Assembly (NCBI RefSeq): GCF_900102335.1
Contig: NZ_FNBM01000011.1
Span: 1 to 64,000, forward strand
DNA length: 64,000 bases
Origin: Phytopseudomonas seleniipraecipitans
GTDB lineage: Bacteria; Pseudomonadota; Gammaproteobacteria; Pseudomonadales; Pseudomonadaceae
Direction: 5' to 3'
The notes under the pieces are model-generated. The model had not been told where the DNA came from, made no database searches, and was given only the letters and a program-made list of their open reading frames with translations. Numbering within the stretch: the stretch's first letter is position 1; every line of letters starts with the position of its first letter. Below are positions 30,350 to 39,542 of the stretch, in pieces. The translations under genes were made by a program, and so were the position numbers.

Positions 30350-30778
30350 TCACGACGGGATAAAGCGCAACACGCCGGCCTGCCGCGAACCCGAGCCGCC
30401 AGGGTTATCCTTGGGATGGGAAATGCCATCGCTGACCGGCACCTCAGCGAAATCGAACGGGCTCACCCCTTCGAGGCAGGCCGCATTGACTCCGTACTGA
30501 TCCGGATTGGATCGACGCTGATGATGGGTATAGATGCCGCAGCGCGAGCAGAAGTAATGCCGGGCGCTGCCGGTGTTAAAGCGATACACCGTCAGCAATG
30601 CCTCGCCTTCAAGCAGGCGGAAGTCAGCCACCGCGGCAGACACCGCAACCGCACCGCGCATACGGCAATACGAGCAGTTGCAACGCCGCGCGGTATGCAG
30701 GCCGTTGCTCAACCGCACATGAAAACGCACGCCGCCACAGTGGCAGGCGCCATTGATCGCGTTGATGTCCATGTTCAT
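30350..30778 (-). CDS. GFA family zinc-binding protein
   Basis: A 142-residue protein of the Gfa (glutathione-dependent formaldehyde-activating-like) family. Zinc ligands are visible as CHCGG (12-14), CNCSYC and CSRCG. Family members are often annotated as aldehyde-activating but most lack proven enzyme activity. It is cytoplasmic. GGAGG upstream supports ATG 30778. It is downstream of the LysR gene on the same strand. Confidence 0.85.
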   Translation of the reverse strand: MNMDINAINGACHCGGVRFHVRLSNGLHTARRCNCSYCRMRGAVAVSAAVADFRLLEGEALLTVYRFNTGSARHYFCSRCGIYTHHQRRSNPDQYGVNAACLEGVSPFDFAEVPVSDGISHPKDNPGGSGSRQAGVLRFIPS

Positions 30779-30821
30779 CCGTCACGCCTCCAATCGACTG
30801 GTACTGAAATCATAGGCCGAA

Positions 30822-31688
30822 TCAGGCGGGCGGTGGCGCAACCAGGCACTGCAATAGCCAGTCCAGTGCGGGCTGGCGTTGGGCGCGACGCAGAATCGCC
30901 ACCAGCTCGCGGTGGAAGGTCAGCTCACCCAGTTCCAGCACGCGCAACGTCGAGGGGCGCTGGCACCACAGGCCGGCGCGCGGAATCAGCGACACGCCCA
31001 AGCCGCATTCGACCATGCGCGCGATGGCCTCCAGTTCATCCAGCTCGAGTGCCTCGCGCGGGGTCAGGCGTTGTTCGCGCAGGAAACGCTCGACCTGGCG
31101 ACCACCGAAGGAGCGGCGGTCGTAGCGCACGAAGGGCTGTTCGCGCAGCAACTGCAGTGGATCGTCTCCGCGCAGGCCGGGGGGCGCGATCAGTACGAAG
31201 GGTTCACGCACCAGCTCCACCTGCAGCAGCTCCTTGGGCAGCTCGAAGGGCGGACGGATCAGCACGGCCAGGTCCAATTCGCCAGCGTCCACCTGCCCGA
31301 GCAGGTCGAGGGAAACCCCTGGCACCAGCTTCAGCTCCACCTGCGACGCCTGCGCCCGAAACCGCACGAGGGCTTCGGGCAACAACCCGGTCTGCACGCT
31401 GGCGATGGCGCCGATCTTCAATTCACCCTGCCATTCCGCCAATGCGGTAGGCAGGGCCATCTGCGCGTACAGGCCAAGGATCTGCTCGGCCAGCGGCAGC
31501 GCATGGCGCCCGCCCGCACTCAGCACGGCGCTGCGTCCGCTGCGGTCGAACAGACGCACGCCCAGGCTCTGCTCGAGCACACGCATCTGTGCGCTTACGG
31601 CAGATTGGGTAAGGCCCACACGCAGCCCGGCTGCGGCGAAGGTGCCGTAACGGGCTACGGCAACGAAGGTTTTCAATTCACGGAGCAT
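30822..31688 (-). CDS. LysR family transcriptional regulator
   Basis: A 288-residue LysR regulator. The N-terminal helix-turn-helix is LKTFVAVARYGTFAAAGLRVGLTQSAVSAQMRVLE (residues 4-38), followed by the type 2 periplasmic-binding-like ligand domain. It is divergent from the VOC gene, and a perfect inverted repeat lies between them. The likely target is the VOC gene and itself; the inducer is unknown. Confidence 0.9.
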   Translation of the reverse strand: MLRELKTFVAVARYGTFAAAGLRVGLTQSAVSAQMRVLEQSLGVRLFDRSGRSAVLSAGGRHALPLAEQILGLYAQMALPTALAEWQGELKIGAIASVQTGLLPEALVRFRAQASQVELKLVPGVSLDLLGQVDAGELDLAVLIRPPFELPKELLQVELVREPFVLIAPPGLRGDDPLQLLREQPFVRYDRRSFGGRQVERFLREQRLTPREALELDELEAIARMVECGLGVSLIPRAGLWCQRPSTLRVLELGELTFHRELVAILRRAQRQPALDWLLQCLVAPPPA

Positions 31689-31713
31689 TGATCGATTTCT
31701 TTTGAGCTGGACG

Positions 31714-31746
31714 GCAAGAATATTCGCTTTTAATCAAAATTCTTGC
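31714..31746. promoter_or_regulatory. Candidate LysR operator between LysR and VOC genes
   Basis: GCAAGAAT (31714-31721) and ATTCTTGC (31739-31746) are a perfect 8-bp inverted repeat with a 17-nt spacer, in the 96-nt divergent gap. This is the usual place for a LysR-type binding site. Confidence 0.5.
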
Positions 31747-31784
31747 ATCTAGAATCGACTGGCACCGACCTAAGGAGTCAGATC

Positions 31785-32210
31785 ATGGCATTGTCCCCGT
31801 TTCACCTGGCCATTCCGGTCTACGACCTGGCAGCCGCCAGACATTTCTATGGCGACGTTTTTGGCTGTGCCGAAGGCCGTAGCAGCGATCATTGGGTGGA
31901 CTTCGATTTCTTCGGCCACCAGTTGGTTATCCACGAAGCGCCAAAGATGCCGCACCAGGAATCGGCCGTGAGCAACCCGGTAGACGGGCACGATGTGCCG
32001 GTGCCGCATTTCGGCGTGATTCTCGACTGGCCGGTCTGGGAAGCCCTGGCGCAGCGCCTGCAGGAGCGCGAGACGGCGTTCGTAATCGAACCCTACGTGC
32101 GCTTCAAGGGCCAGGTGGGCGAACAGGCCACCATGTTCCTGCTTGACCCCTGCGGCAACGCCCTGGAGTTCAAAGCGTTCAAGGACATGAGCCAGCTGTT
32201 CGCCAAGTAA
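31785..32210 (+). CDS. VOC (glyoxalase/dioxygenase superfamily) protein
   Basis: A 141-residue vicinal-oxygen-chelate protein. It begins [20 protein letters not shown] and has the C-terminal [12 protein letters not shown] metal-site segment, with a metal-ligand histidine at FHLAIPV and a glutamate at LEFK. Substrates of this group are very varied. AAGGAG about 9 nt upstream supports ATG 31785. It is probably controlled by the adjacent LysR regulator. Confidence 0.85.
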   Translation: MALSPFHLAIPVYDLAAARHFYGDVFGCAEGRSSDHWVDFDFFGHQLVIHEAPKMPHQESAVSNPVDGHDVPVPHFGVILDWPVWEALAQRLQERETAFVIEPYVRFKGQVGEQATMFLLDPCGNALEFKAFKDMSQLFAK

Positions 32211-32249
32211 CTCAGCCACCACTTCTTGATTCGTACCCATGCACCAAGC

Positions 32250-32874
32250 TTATATGGGGCGGGTTACATGATGGGTTGCACCCATCCTATGACGAGGCTG
32301 CTGCAGCCATACGTAGGATGGGTGCAACCCATCAATAGCGCTTTCACCTACTCTCCCGCCAGGATGTCCTCTTCCGCTGCCCATCCCCAATCCTGGATAG
32401 AGCCCACGCTGCACATATGCGTGGAACGACGAATATGGCCAGTCGCGTACCCGATTCACCAGCCCATGTTTGACCGGGTTGTGGTGGATGTAGTCGATAT
32501 GCCGCTGCCAGTCCTCTTCATCACGGATGACGTGCTCCCAGAACCGACGTTGCCAGATACCGCGCTCACCCTTGCCCAGAAGACTTTGACGCCTGTGCAC
32601 AGGCACAGCTATCTGGCGGGAAAAGTTGCCTTTGATACGCCGCAGCCGGTTAGAGAAATCACTGTCGCCATCTGGTAGCCGCATTATCAGATGAACGTGC
32701 TCGGGCAGCACCACCCAGGCCTGCAAAGCAAAGGGCACGCGGTGCTGCTCTTTCCCGAAAGCTCTGGCGCAATGCATCAATATTGGAAACTAGCCAATCT
32801 CTACGCCGATCGGCGAGCGTCAGGGTGAAGAAATACACACCGCCAGCGCGGTAGTAGCGACGGTAGCCAGTCAT
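32250..32874 (-). pseudogene. REP-associated tyrosine transposase (RAYT), frameshifted
   Basis: RAYTs are single-copy HUH-type transposases that act on REP sequences. The N-terminal part (MTGYRRYYRAGGVYFFTLTL) is read in one frame from ATG 32874. The rest (FALQAWVVLPEHVHLIMRLP with the H-V-H motif, and HIDYIHHNPVKHGLV with the catalytic tyrosine) is in the next frame. The two overlap near 32735-32800, where one extra base (or two missing) must be invoked. The enzyme is probably inactive unless ribosomal frameshifting occurs. The 3' end of the reading frame runs into the REP pair at 32270-32333. A single REP lies beyond the 5' end. Confidence 0.85.
32270..32333. repeat. REP inverted pair at RAYT 3' end
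   Basis: GATGGGTTGCACCCATCCTA (32270-32289) and its exact reverse complement (32314-32333) form a 20-bp inverted repeat. Each arm is itself palindromic (GATGGGT-TGC-ACCCATC), and the second carries the GTAG tetranucleotide typical of RAYT-linked REPs. Confidence 0.9.
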
Positions 32875-32910
32875 CAACGCGCCCTTCCTTGGGTTGGTTT
32901 TGAGATATGT

Positions 32911-32932
32911 GATGGGTTGTACCCATCCTACG
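32911..32932. repeat. Single REP at RAYT 5' end
   Basis: GATGGGTTGTACCCATCCTACG differs by one base from the 3' REP arms and lies 37 nt before the RAYT start. Confidence 0.88.
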
Positions 32933-32968
32933 CATTACGTTTTCACGCAGCCTATGTCGCCCATTCTT

Positions 32969-33601
32969 TCAGTCTCCGCTGATCAGCCCCGGCAACTGTG
33001 CGGCCAGTTTGTCGATCTTGATCGGCGCACGAATGAACCCGCGCTGTGTCCCGTCGGGGCCGATGACGGCGAGATTGCCGCTGTGGTCGACGGTGTAGTT
33101 TTCCTTGCTGGTATCTGCAGGGATATAGGGAATGCTCACCGCGTTGGCCAGTTTCTGAATGGTGTCCGGCTCGCCGGTCAGGCCCATGAAGCCGGCATCG
33201 AAATAGCCAAGGTACTTCTTCATCTGCTCGGGTGAGTCACGATTCGGGTCGACCGTTACCAGCACGATGCGCAGGTTGTTCCAGGCTTCTTCAGGAATCT
33301 GCGTGCGCAGCTGACGCAGCTGGGCCAGCGTCGCCGGGCAAATGTCCGGGCAGAAGGTGTAGCCGAAGAACAGCAGGCTCCACCGATCCTTGAGCTGGCC
33401 GGTGGAGAAGGTCTGCCCATCCTGATCGACGAAATCGAGCGCCGGTACCTGGCGCTGCTGCGGCAGCATCACGATGCCGGCACCCAGCAACGCGGCAGGG
33501 TCATTCTGCGATTTGCCGTTGAGTACCTGATTGACGGCCAGGCCGAGTACCAGGGCGACGACGGCGATGAGGACGAATACGGTGATTTGCTTTCGGGTCA
33601 T
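32969..33601 (-). CDS. SCO1/SenC family copper chaperone
   Basis: A 210-residue membrane-anchored thioredoxin-fold protein that delivers copper to the CuA site of cytochrome oxidase. One N-terminal helix (VFVLIAVVALVLGLAVNQVL) anchors it. The copper ligands are the two cysteines of TFCPDICPAT and the histidine of YTVDHSGNL. ATG 33601 gives the usual MTRKQ start; a GTG 9 nt upstream is an alternative. In pseudomonads SCO genes usually sit with cox genes, but here none is adjacent. Confidence 0.9.
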   Translation of the reverse strand: MTRKQITVFVLIAVVALVLGLAVNQVLNGKSQNDPAALLGAGIVMLPQQRQVPALDFVDQDGQTFSTGQLKDRWSLLFFGYTFCPDICPATLAQLRQLRTQIPEEAWNNLRIVLVTVDPNRDSPEQMKKYLGYFDAGFMGLTGEPDTIQKLANAVSIPYIPADTSKENYTVDHSGNLAVIGPDGTQRGFIRAPIKIDKLAAQLPGLISGD

Positions 33602-33805
33602 GGCGGCCACGATGGTCTGAGTGAAAGTGATCGCCCAGATGACCTGATAAGCCCGACCGACGCGAATACTTCGCGCCGGGCAGGCAATCGAATCGGCCGG
33701 TCGGCGATGCGCAGCGGGAAAAGGTACCAGATACTGACCGTCACGGTACCCTCCACCGCCTGCGGCCAGCTGTCACGCTGACCGCTGGCACGCATCTGCC
33801 GACGA

Positions 33806-35335
33806 TCACGCCACGGCGCGACGCATGCTCAATGCGCGGCCTTCAAGGCGACGGTTGAGGCCATGGCGCTCAATCAGCAGTGCCCCGCCCTGCTGCTCGG
33901 CGGCGCGACCCCAGTCGTCCAGCAACTCCATGCAGGCATGGTCAACATAGCCGAGCTTGTCCAGCGGCACGTGCAGGCGAGTGGTCGGCGCAATGCTCTC
34001 CAGCACGCTGGCCAAACGTGGCACCTTGAGAAAGGTAGCCGAGCCGATCAGCCGCAGCTCCGCTTCGTCGGGGCCCATCCGGTTGAGCGTGACCTTGAGA
34101 CGCGAGGCCTTGCCGGCCAGTTTGACCAGCGTCAGGGCGAAGCCGACCAGCACGCCGGTCAGCAGGTCGACGGCGACGATACCGACGGCCGTGGCGGCGT
34201 AGATGAACACCGGCGCCCGTCCGTAGCGGCCAAGATTGCGGATAGCCTTGATGTCGACCAGCTTGAAACCGGTGTACACCAGCACACCGCCCAGGCAGGC
34301 CACGGGAATGCTCTGCAGCACGCCCGGTAGCAACATGACGAAGGCCAGCAACCAGGCACCATGGAGGATGGCCGACATACGGGTGCGCGCCCCTGCCTGC
34401 ACATTGGCCGAGCTGCGCACGATCACCCCGGTCATCGGCAAGGCGCCGAGCGCACCACAGAGCATGTTGCCGATGCCCTGGGCGGACAGCTCGCGATCCA
34501 GGTTGGATCGCGCACCGCTGTGCATGCGGTCAACCGCTGCGGCGGACAACAGGGTTTCCGCGCTGGCGATAAAGGCCACCACAACGGCTGCAAGGAGGAT
34601 GTGCGGGTTGGCCAGGTTGAGCAGGTCGGCGGGCTGTACCCAATCGATGGCATCGCTCAGCGTGGCCGGTACTTCGACCCGTGCCACGCCGAGGTTCATC
34701 CACAGGCTGATCAGGGTCATGGACGCCACGCCCAGCAACGCGCCAGGCAGAAAGCGCAGGCTGTTGGGGCGCAGTTTGTCCCACAGGAACATGCAGGCGA
34801 TGGTACCGAAACCCAGACTGGCGGCTGCAAGGGCGCTGCCGCCACCCAGGCCGGGGATTGCCTGGCGCACGGTATCGGGGAAGGCCAGCAGGTTATCCAG
34901 GCCGGAAGCCTGGGGTTTCATGTCGAACATCACGTGCAGCTGCGAGAGCACGATCAGTACGCCAATACCGGCGAGCATGCCGTACACCACGGCCGGCGCC
35001 GTGACGCGAAACCAGCAACCGAGGCGCAGGCGCCCGGCGACCAGCTGCAACAGGCCGGCGAGCAGCAGAATCGGCCCGAGCATCGCCAGGCCGTGGGTGC
35101 GCACCAGCTCGAATACCAGTACGGCGAGGCCGGCAGCCGGGCCGCTGACCTGCAGCGGCGAGCCGGCCAGCCAGCCGACGACAAGGCCACCGATGATGCC
35201 GGTGATCAGGCCCTTGGCCGGAGGCATACCCGAGGCGATGGCGATGCCCATGCACAGTGGCAGGGCGACGAGAAATACCACGATGGATGCCAGGGCATCA
35301 CGGGGTAGCGCGGATTTGAATGATGCAAGGGTCAT
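33806..35335 (-). CDS. SulP family inorganic anion transporter
   Basis: A 509-residue membrane transporter with 11-14 helices and a C-terminal STAS domain (about residues 400-490). It opens FKSALPRDALASIVVFLVALPLCMGIAIASG and has the SLC26-type SGPAAGLAVLV and AGQ-like GMLAGIGVLIVL segments. SulP proteins carry sulfate, bicarbonate or other anions. Its position directly downstream of a carbonic anhydrase gene, as in PAO1 (PA0102-PA0103, recalled), favours bicarbonate. GGAG supports ATG 35335. Confidence 0.9.
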   Translation of the reverse strand: MTLASFKSALPRDALASIVVFLVALPLCMGIAIASGMPPAKGLITGIIGGLVVGWLAGSPLQVSGPAAGLAVLVFELVRTHGLAMLGPILLLAGLLQLVAGRLRLGCWFRVTAPAVVYGMLAGIGVLIVLSQLHVMFDMKPQASGLDNLLAFPDTVRQAIPGLGGGSALAAASLGFGTIACMFLWDKLRPNSLRFLPGALLGVASMTLISLWMNLGVARVEVPATLSDAIDWVQPADLLNLANPHILLAAVVVAFIASAETLLSAAAVDRMHSGARSNLDRELSAQGIGNMLCGALGALPMTGVIVRSSANVQAGARTRMSAILHGAWLLAFVMLLPGVLQSIPVACLGGVLVYTGFKLVDIKAIRNLGRYGRAPVFIYAATAVGIVAVDLLTGVLVGFALTLVKLAGKASRLKVTLNRMGPDEAELRLIGSATFLKVPRLASVLESIAPTTRLHVPLDKLGYVDHACMELLDDWGRAAEQQGGALLIERHGLNRRLEGRALSMRRAVA

Positions 35336-35501
35336 GGTGCGGTCTCCTGCAGGTACGGCGCACGAAAGGTCATGACGACAAGCCGAGCTCGTCGTCTGGC
35401 AGGCTAAAGGCAGTCAAAAACCCAAGAAGGCTGTCGATTGTTGGCGGGCGGTTAACGCGCGGGTCGATTCATGGCCACGGGTGACGTCCTGTCAGGGGCG
35501 T

Positions 35502-36233
35502 TTACGAGGCCAGGTAGCGTGCTCGCGGGCTGGCGTTGGGTGCGGTGTCGCCATCGAGGGGCAGGAACTCGCCGCGTTCGGCGTCATAGGCCTGGATGGT
35601 GCAGTTCTCGATGTCGTAGACCCAGCCATGGATGAACAACTGACCGCTGGCCAGGCGCGCTGCGACAGACGGGTGGGTGCGCAGGTGATCGAGCTGGGCC
35701 ACCACGTTCTCTTCGGTGAGCACGCCCAGGGTGGTGTGATCGGCGCAGCCGCAGTTGTCGGCCACCACGGTCTTGGCCACCTCGGCATGGCGCAGCCAGG
35801 CCTTGACCGTCGGCATGCGCTCGATGGTGTCAGGGGCCAGCACCGCCTTCATGGCGCCGCAATCGGAGTGCCCACAGATGATGATGTGCTGGACGCCCAG
35901 GCCCATCACCGCGTATTCGATGGCGGTCGATACGCCGCCGTTCATCTGCCCATACGGCGGCACCACGTTGCCCACGTTGCGGGTCACGAACAGCGAGCCA
36001 GGGTCGCTCTGGGTGATCAGTTCGGGAACGATGCGCGAATCTGCGCAGGTGATGAACATGGCACGCGGGCTCTGCTGACGCGCCAGCTTGCTGAACAGCT
36101 CGCGCTGCTCGGGAAACACCTCGGTACGGAAACGCTGAAAGCCATCAAGCAAAGTCTGCAGGGCATCTTCCGCAGTTTGCTTGCCGGCTACAGTGGGAGT
36201 TGCGGATCGAATGGAACGAACGCGATCGCTCAT
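35502..36233 (-). CDS. Beta-class carbonic anhydrase, copy 1
   Basis: A 243-residue enzyme hydrating CO2 to bicarbonate. The zinc/catalytic residues are C63-x-D65-x-R67 (CADSR) and H122/C125 (HSDCGAM), with RNVGNVVPPYGQM between. It heads a probable two-gene unit with the SulP transporter, which fits inorganic carbon supply. GGAGG precedes ATG 36233. It has a close paralog at 48200-48925. Confidence 0.95.
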   Translation of the reverse strand: MSDRVRSIRSATPTVAGKQTAEDALQTLLDGFQRFRTEVFPEQRELFSKLARQQSPRAMFITCADSRIVPELITQSDPGSLFVTRNVGNVVPPYGQMNGGVSTAIEYAVMGLGVQHIIICGHSDCGAMKAVLAPDTIERMPTVKAWLRHAEVAKTVVADNCGCADHTTLGVLTEENVVAQLDHLRTHPSVAARLASGQLFIHGWVYDIENCTIQAYDAERGEFLPLDGDTAPNASPRARYLAS

Positions 36234-36424
36234 GGGTGCCTCCTGGTTTCAGTCGTGATATTGACTTGCCATCTGATGGCAGCTTGCAACATGACCAATT
36301 GGTCACATTTGAAACCAAGCTACCCGTTAAGACTTAACTGAAACTTAATAGCAGGCTCTGCGAGGGGCTTCTTACCGTCACATTGAGGACAGAAAAGTGC
36401 CATAAGGCTGCGGGGTCTAGTGGG

Positions 36425-36473
36425 CAGGATGGCGTCAACAGCGCCACGTTGCAGCGTGGCGCAACCCATCCTG
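36425..36473. repeat. Imperfect hairpin, REP-like
   Basis: CAGGATGG (36425-36432) and CCATCCTG (36466-36473) enclose GCGCCACG (36441-36448) and CGTGGCGC (36455-36462), giving a long stem with an internal bulge. It lies between the carbonic anhydrase start and the pgi stop, in the 370-nt stretch 36234-36603 that otherwise shows no gene. The outer arm resembles the RAYT-linked REPs. Confidence 0.6.
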
Positions 36474-36603
36474 AAACCCTGCAGATGACGCTGGCGCTAC
36501 AGGTGCGGCAGGGATCGTCCACTGGGACGAGGCGTGTCTGCCGCGCCCAGCCGGTCGATGCCATGCGGCGTGGGCGCCCGAACGACGCCCACGCCGCACA
36601 CGC

Positions 36604-38268
36604 TTAACCGCGGTGGCGACCGCGGAAGAAGTTGATCAGGCCCTGAGTCGAACCGTCATCGGCAGGCGCTTCGTCGCTGCCGACCATGCGCGAATAAACG
36701 CCCTTGCCGAGGTCCTTGCCGAGCTCCACGCCCCACTGGTCGAAGGCGTTGTTGCCCCAGATGACGCTCTGCACGAACACTTTGTGCTCGTACATGGCGA
36801 TCAGCGCGCCGAGGCGGCGTGGGCTCACCCGCTCCATGACCAGGGTGTTGCTCGGGCGGTTGCCGGGAATCACCTTGTGCGGCGCCAGGCGCTGCACGTC
36901 TTCCTCGCTCAGGCCCTTGGCGCGCAACTCGTCCTCGGCTTCCTTGCGGGATTTGCCGAGCATCAGCGCCTGGCTCTGCGACAGGCAGTTGGCGTACAGC
37001 CACTGGTGGTGGTCGGCGACCGGATTGTAGCTGCTCACCGGCACGATGAAGTCGGCCGGAATCAGTTGGGTGCCCTGGTGCAGCAACTGGTGGTAGGCGT
37101 GCTGACCGTTACAGCCGACCCCGCCCCAGATCACTGGGCCAGTTGCCGTGCTGATCGGCTGGCCATCGCCGCGCACGCTCTTGCCGTTGGACTCCATGTC
37201 CAGCTGCTGGAGGTGCTTGGTGATATTGCGCAGGTAATGGTCGTACGGCAGGATCGCGTGGCTCTGCGCATTCCAGAAGTTGCCGTACCACACGCCGAGC
37301 AGGGCCAGCAGCACCGGCATGTTTTCCTCGAACGGCGCGGTCTGGAAGTGCTCGTCCATGCGGTAGGCGCCGGACAGCAACTCCTTGAAGTTGGACATGC
37401 CGATCGACAGCGCAATCGGCAGGCCGATGGCCGACCACAGCGAGTAACGCCCTCCCACCCAGTCCCACATCGGGAAGATGTTTTCTTCACGAATGCCGAA
37501 GCCGACCGCGGCTTCACGGTTGCTCGACACGGCGATGAAGTGCCGGTACAGCTCGGCTTCGGAGCCGCCCTGGGCGAGGTACCAGCCACGTGCGGCCTGG
37601 GCGTTCTTGAGCGTTTCCAGGGTGCCGAAGGACTTCGACGAGACGATGAACAGCGTGGTTTCGGCGCGCAACTTGGCCGACAGCTCGTGGAATTCGCTGC
37701 CGTCGATATTGGCCAGGTAATGACAGCGCACGCCACGCTGAGCGAACGGCAGCAGCGCTTCGGAAACCAGCTGCGGGCCAAGGAAGGAACCGCCGATGCC
37801 GATGTTCACCACGTCGGTGATCGGCTTCTCGGTGTAACCGCGCCACAGGCCATCGTGAATGCGCCCGACCAGTTCGGTCATCTGCTGCAGCACGCGCTGC
37901 ACCTCGGGGATAATGTCGACGCCGTCGACCTGCACCTTGTCGCCCAGTGGCCGGCGCAGGGCGGTGTGCAGCGCCGGACGCTGCTCGGTATTGTTCAGCA
38001 GCTCGCCGTCGAACAGCGCGCGGATGCCACGCTCCAGGCCGACTTCCCGGGCCAGGTTGACCAGCAGCTCGCGGGTCTCGGTGTTGATCAGGTTCTTCGA
38101 GTAATCCAGGAACAGCCCACAACCGCTGAGGCTGAACGTCTCGAAACGCTGCGCGTCGGCAGCGAAGGCCTGGCGCATGCTGAAGCCGGCCAGGCGCTCA
38201 CGGTGGGCAACCAGTGCCTGCCAGCTCGGCAGTTGGGTCACATCCATCGATGAAGAAAGGTACGGCAT
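36604..38268 (-). CDS. pgi: Glucose-6-phosphate isomerase
   Basis: A 554-residue isomerase interconverting glucose-6-P and fructose-6-P. Signature segments are [51 protein letters not shown] and [15 protein letters not shown] 38268 has AAGGAG 7 nt upstream and gives the normal length. In a polyol-using pseudomonad it feeds fructose-6-P from MtlZ into the Entner-Doudoroff route. Confidence 0.97.
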   Translation of the reverse strand: MPYLSSSMDVTQLPSWQALVAHRERLAGFSMRQAFAADAQRFETFSLSGCGLFLDYSKNLINTETRELLVNLAREVGLERGIRALFDGELLNNTEQRPALHTALRRPLGDKVQVDGVDIIPEVQRVLQQMTELVGRIHDGLWRGYTEKPITDVVNIGIGGSFLGPQLVSEALLPFAQRGVRCHYLANIDGSEFHELSAKLRAETTLFIVSSKSFGTLETLKNAQAARGWYLAQGGSEAELYRHFIAVSSNREAAVGFGIREENIFPMWDWVGGRYSLWSAIGLPIALSIGMSNFKELLSGAYRMDEHFQTAPFEENMPVLLALLGVWYGNFWNAQSHAILPYDHYLRNITKHLQQLDMESNGKSVRGDGQPISTATGPVIWGGVGCNGQHAYHQLLHQGTQLIPADFIVPVSSYNPVADHHQWLYANCLSQSQALMLGKSRKEAEDELRAKGLSEEDVQRLAPHKVIPGNRPSNTLVMERVSPRRLGALIAMYEHKVFVQSVIWGNNAFDQWGVELGKDLGKGVYSRMVGSDEAPADDGSTQGLINFFRGRHRG

Positions 38269-38367
38269 GAAAACTCCTTGGTTCGGGCCAGCCTCCTGGC
38301 CTCGCGAATTCGATTGCATGCCGTTGAACGCCGGGCGTTGGCAAATACTGCGCTGAAAATTGCCTAC

Positions 38368-38506
38368 CAGGCCGTTGAAAAACTATCTACGTTGCCACCG
38401 CGGCGTTAAAAACAGGCTAAAAATGCTCATTTACAGCTGTAAACTGCGCTTTTTCGCCCGTTTTTGCCTAGCGCTGGCTGCCTCGCCTACGTTTTTCAAC
38501 GGCCTG
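38368..38506. mobile_element. 139-bp palindromic MITE-like element
   Basis: CAGGCCGTTGAAAAAC (38368-38383) and GTTTTTCAACGGCCTG (38491-38506) are a perfect 16-bp terminal inverted repeat. A 14-bp palindrome TTTACAGCTGTAAA (38430-38443) sits exactly at the centre, so the whole element is an imperfect palindrome. It has no open frame of its own. It ends at the base before the stop codon of mtlZ (38507-38509). It is a likely non-autonomous transposable or REP-like unit. Confidence 0.75.
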
Positions 38507-39472
38507 TTACTGCGCCTCGTGCCCCTCAACGGCCTGATACTGCTCCAGCTCATGCCGATACGGCAGTTGCGGGCCAACCCGCGAACAGGTCAGCGCCGCG
38601 GCCTGCACGGCGAAATCGAGCATCGCACCGAGCGTCTCGCGAGACAATGTGGCGAGTGCGGCTGGGCTATCCAGCCCATGCTGCACCAGGTAGGCGATGA
38701 TTGCCGCCTGGAAGGTATCCCCCGCCCCCACCGTATCGCGCGTGACCACCTGACGCGCCGGCACGGACCAGTGCCCGTGCTGCCGGCTGAACACGCTCGC
38801 CCCTTCGCTGCCACGGGTCAGAAACACCACCTGGCAACGCTGGGCCAGCCAACGTTCGATGCTCGCCAGCGGCTCGATACCCGGGTAGAGCAGCTCCAGG
38901 TCTTCCTCGCTGACCTTGATCAGATGCGCGTGGGCGGCAAAAGATTCAATTCGCTGGCGCCAACGCTCGATGTCCGGTGCAGGATTGAGGCGCACGTTGG
39001 GGTCCAGCGTGATTAACCGGCGCTCGCTCTCGCGCTCGACCAGCGCCAGCAGCGTGTCGCCAACCGGTGGCACGACCAGCGAGTAGGAGCCGATGTGCAG
39101 GCCGCTGACCTGCTCATCGAGCACGGGCATATGCTCGGCGAGCAGTTGCCGGTCCGCACACCCCTCGCCGCGGAACATGTACTGCGGCGAGCCCTGCGAA
39201 TCCAGCGCGACCATCGCCATGGTGGTCGGCGCATCGCTGGCGACCAGGTAGCGATCGCTGACGCCTTCCTCCTCCAGCACACTGCGCAGGCGCTGGCCGA
39301 GGTAGTCGCTGGAAATCCCCGCGAACAACGCCGAGTCCACGCCCAGTCGACGCAGACCGACCGCCACGTTGAACGGCGAGCCGCCGGCCAGGGCCCGGAA
39401 ATTCAGCTCGCTGCTGCGCTCACCAGGGTTGCAGAAAAAATCGAACAGGGCTTCGCCGCATACCAGGTACAT
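38507..39472 (-). CDS. mtlZ: Fructokinase, PfkB family
   Basis: A 321-residue sugar kinase that phosphorylates fructose made from mannitol or sorbitol. PfkB signatures are the N-terminal GGSPFNVAVGLRRLG and C-terminal DTVGAGDTFQAA with the catalytic Asp. It is the last gene of mtlEFGKDYZ. Its C-terminal coding end (text equivalent to CAACGGCCTGATACTG on the plus strand) repeats the edge of the MITE-like element. Confidence 0.9.
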   Translation of the reverse strand: MYLVCGEALFDFFCNPGERSSELNFRALAGGSPFNVAVGLRRLGVDSALFAGISSDYLGQRLRSVLEEEGVSDRYLVASDAPTTMAMVALDSQGSPQYMFRGEGCADRQLLAEHMPVLDEQVSGLHIGSYSLVVPPVGDTLLALVERESERRLITLDPNVRLNPAPDIERWRQRIESFAAHAHLIKVSEEDLELLYPGIEPLASIERWLAQRCQVVFLTRGSEGASVFSRQHGHWSVPARQVVTRDTVGAGDTFQAAIIAYLVQHGLDSPAALATLSRETLGAMLDFAVQAAALTCSRVGPQLPYRHELEQYQAVEGHEAQ

Positions 39473-39542
39473 GGAGTCTCCACATCACAGAAGGCGCGCT
39501 CGCGCAGGGAAGAGGCGACGGCGAAAGGCCGCCGGAATGAAT

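Noticed and set aside
33602-33805. Possible small gene upstream of the SCO gene (65-codon frame)
   Set aside because: No family match, no Shine-Dalgarno, and it runs across the SCO start. I treat this 204-nt gap as non-coding.
36613-38253. Plus-strand open frame of 546 codons
   Set aside because: It is the exact antisense of pgi, which has all isomerase motifs.
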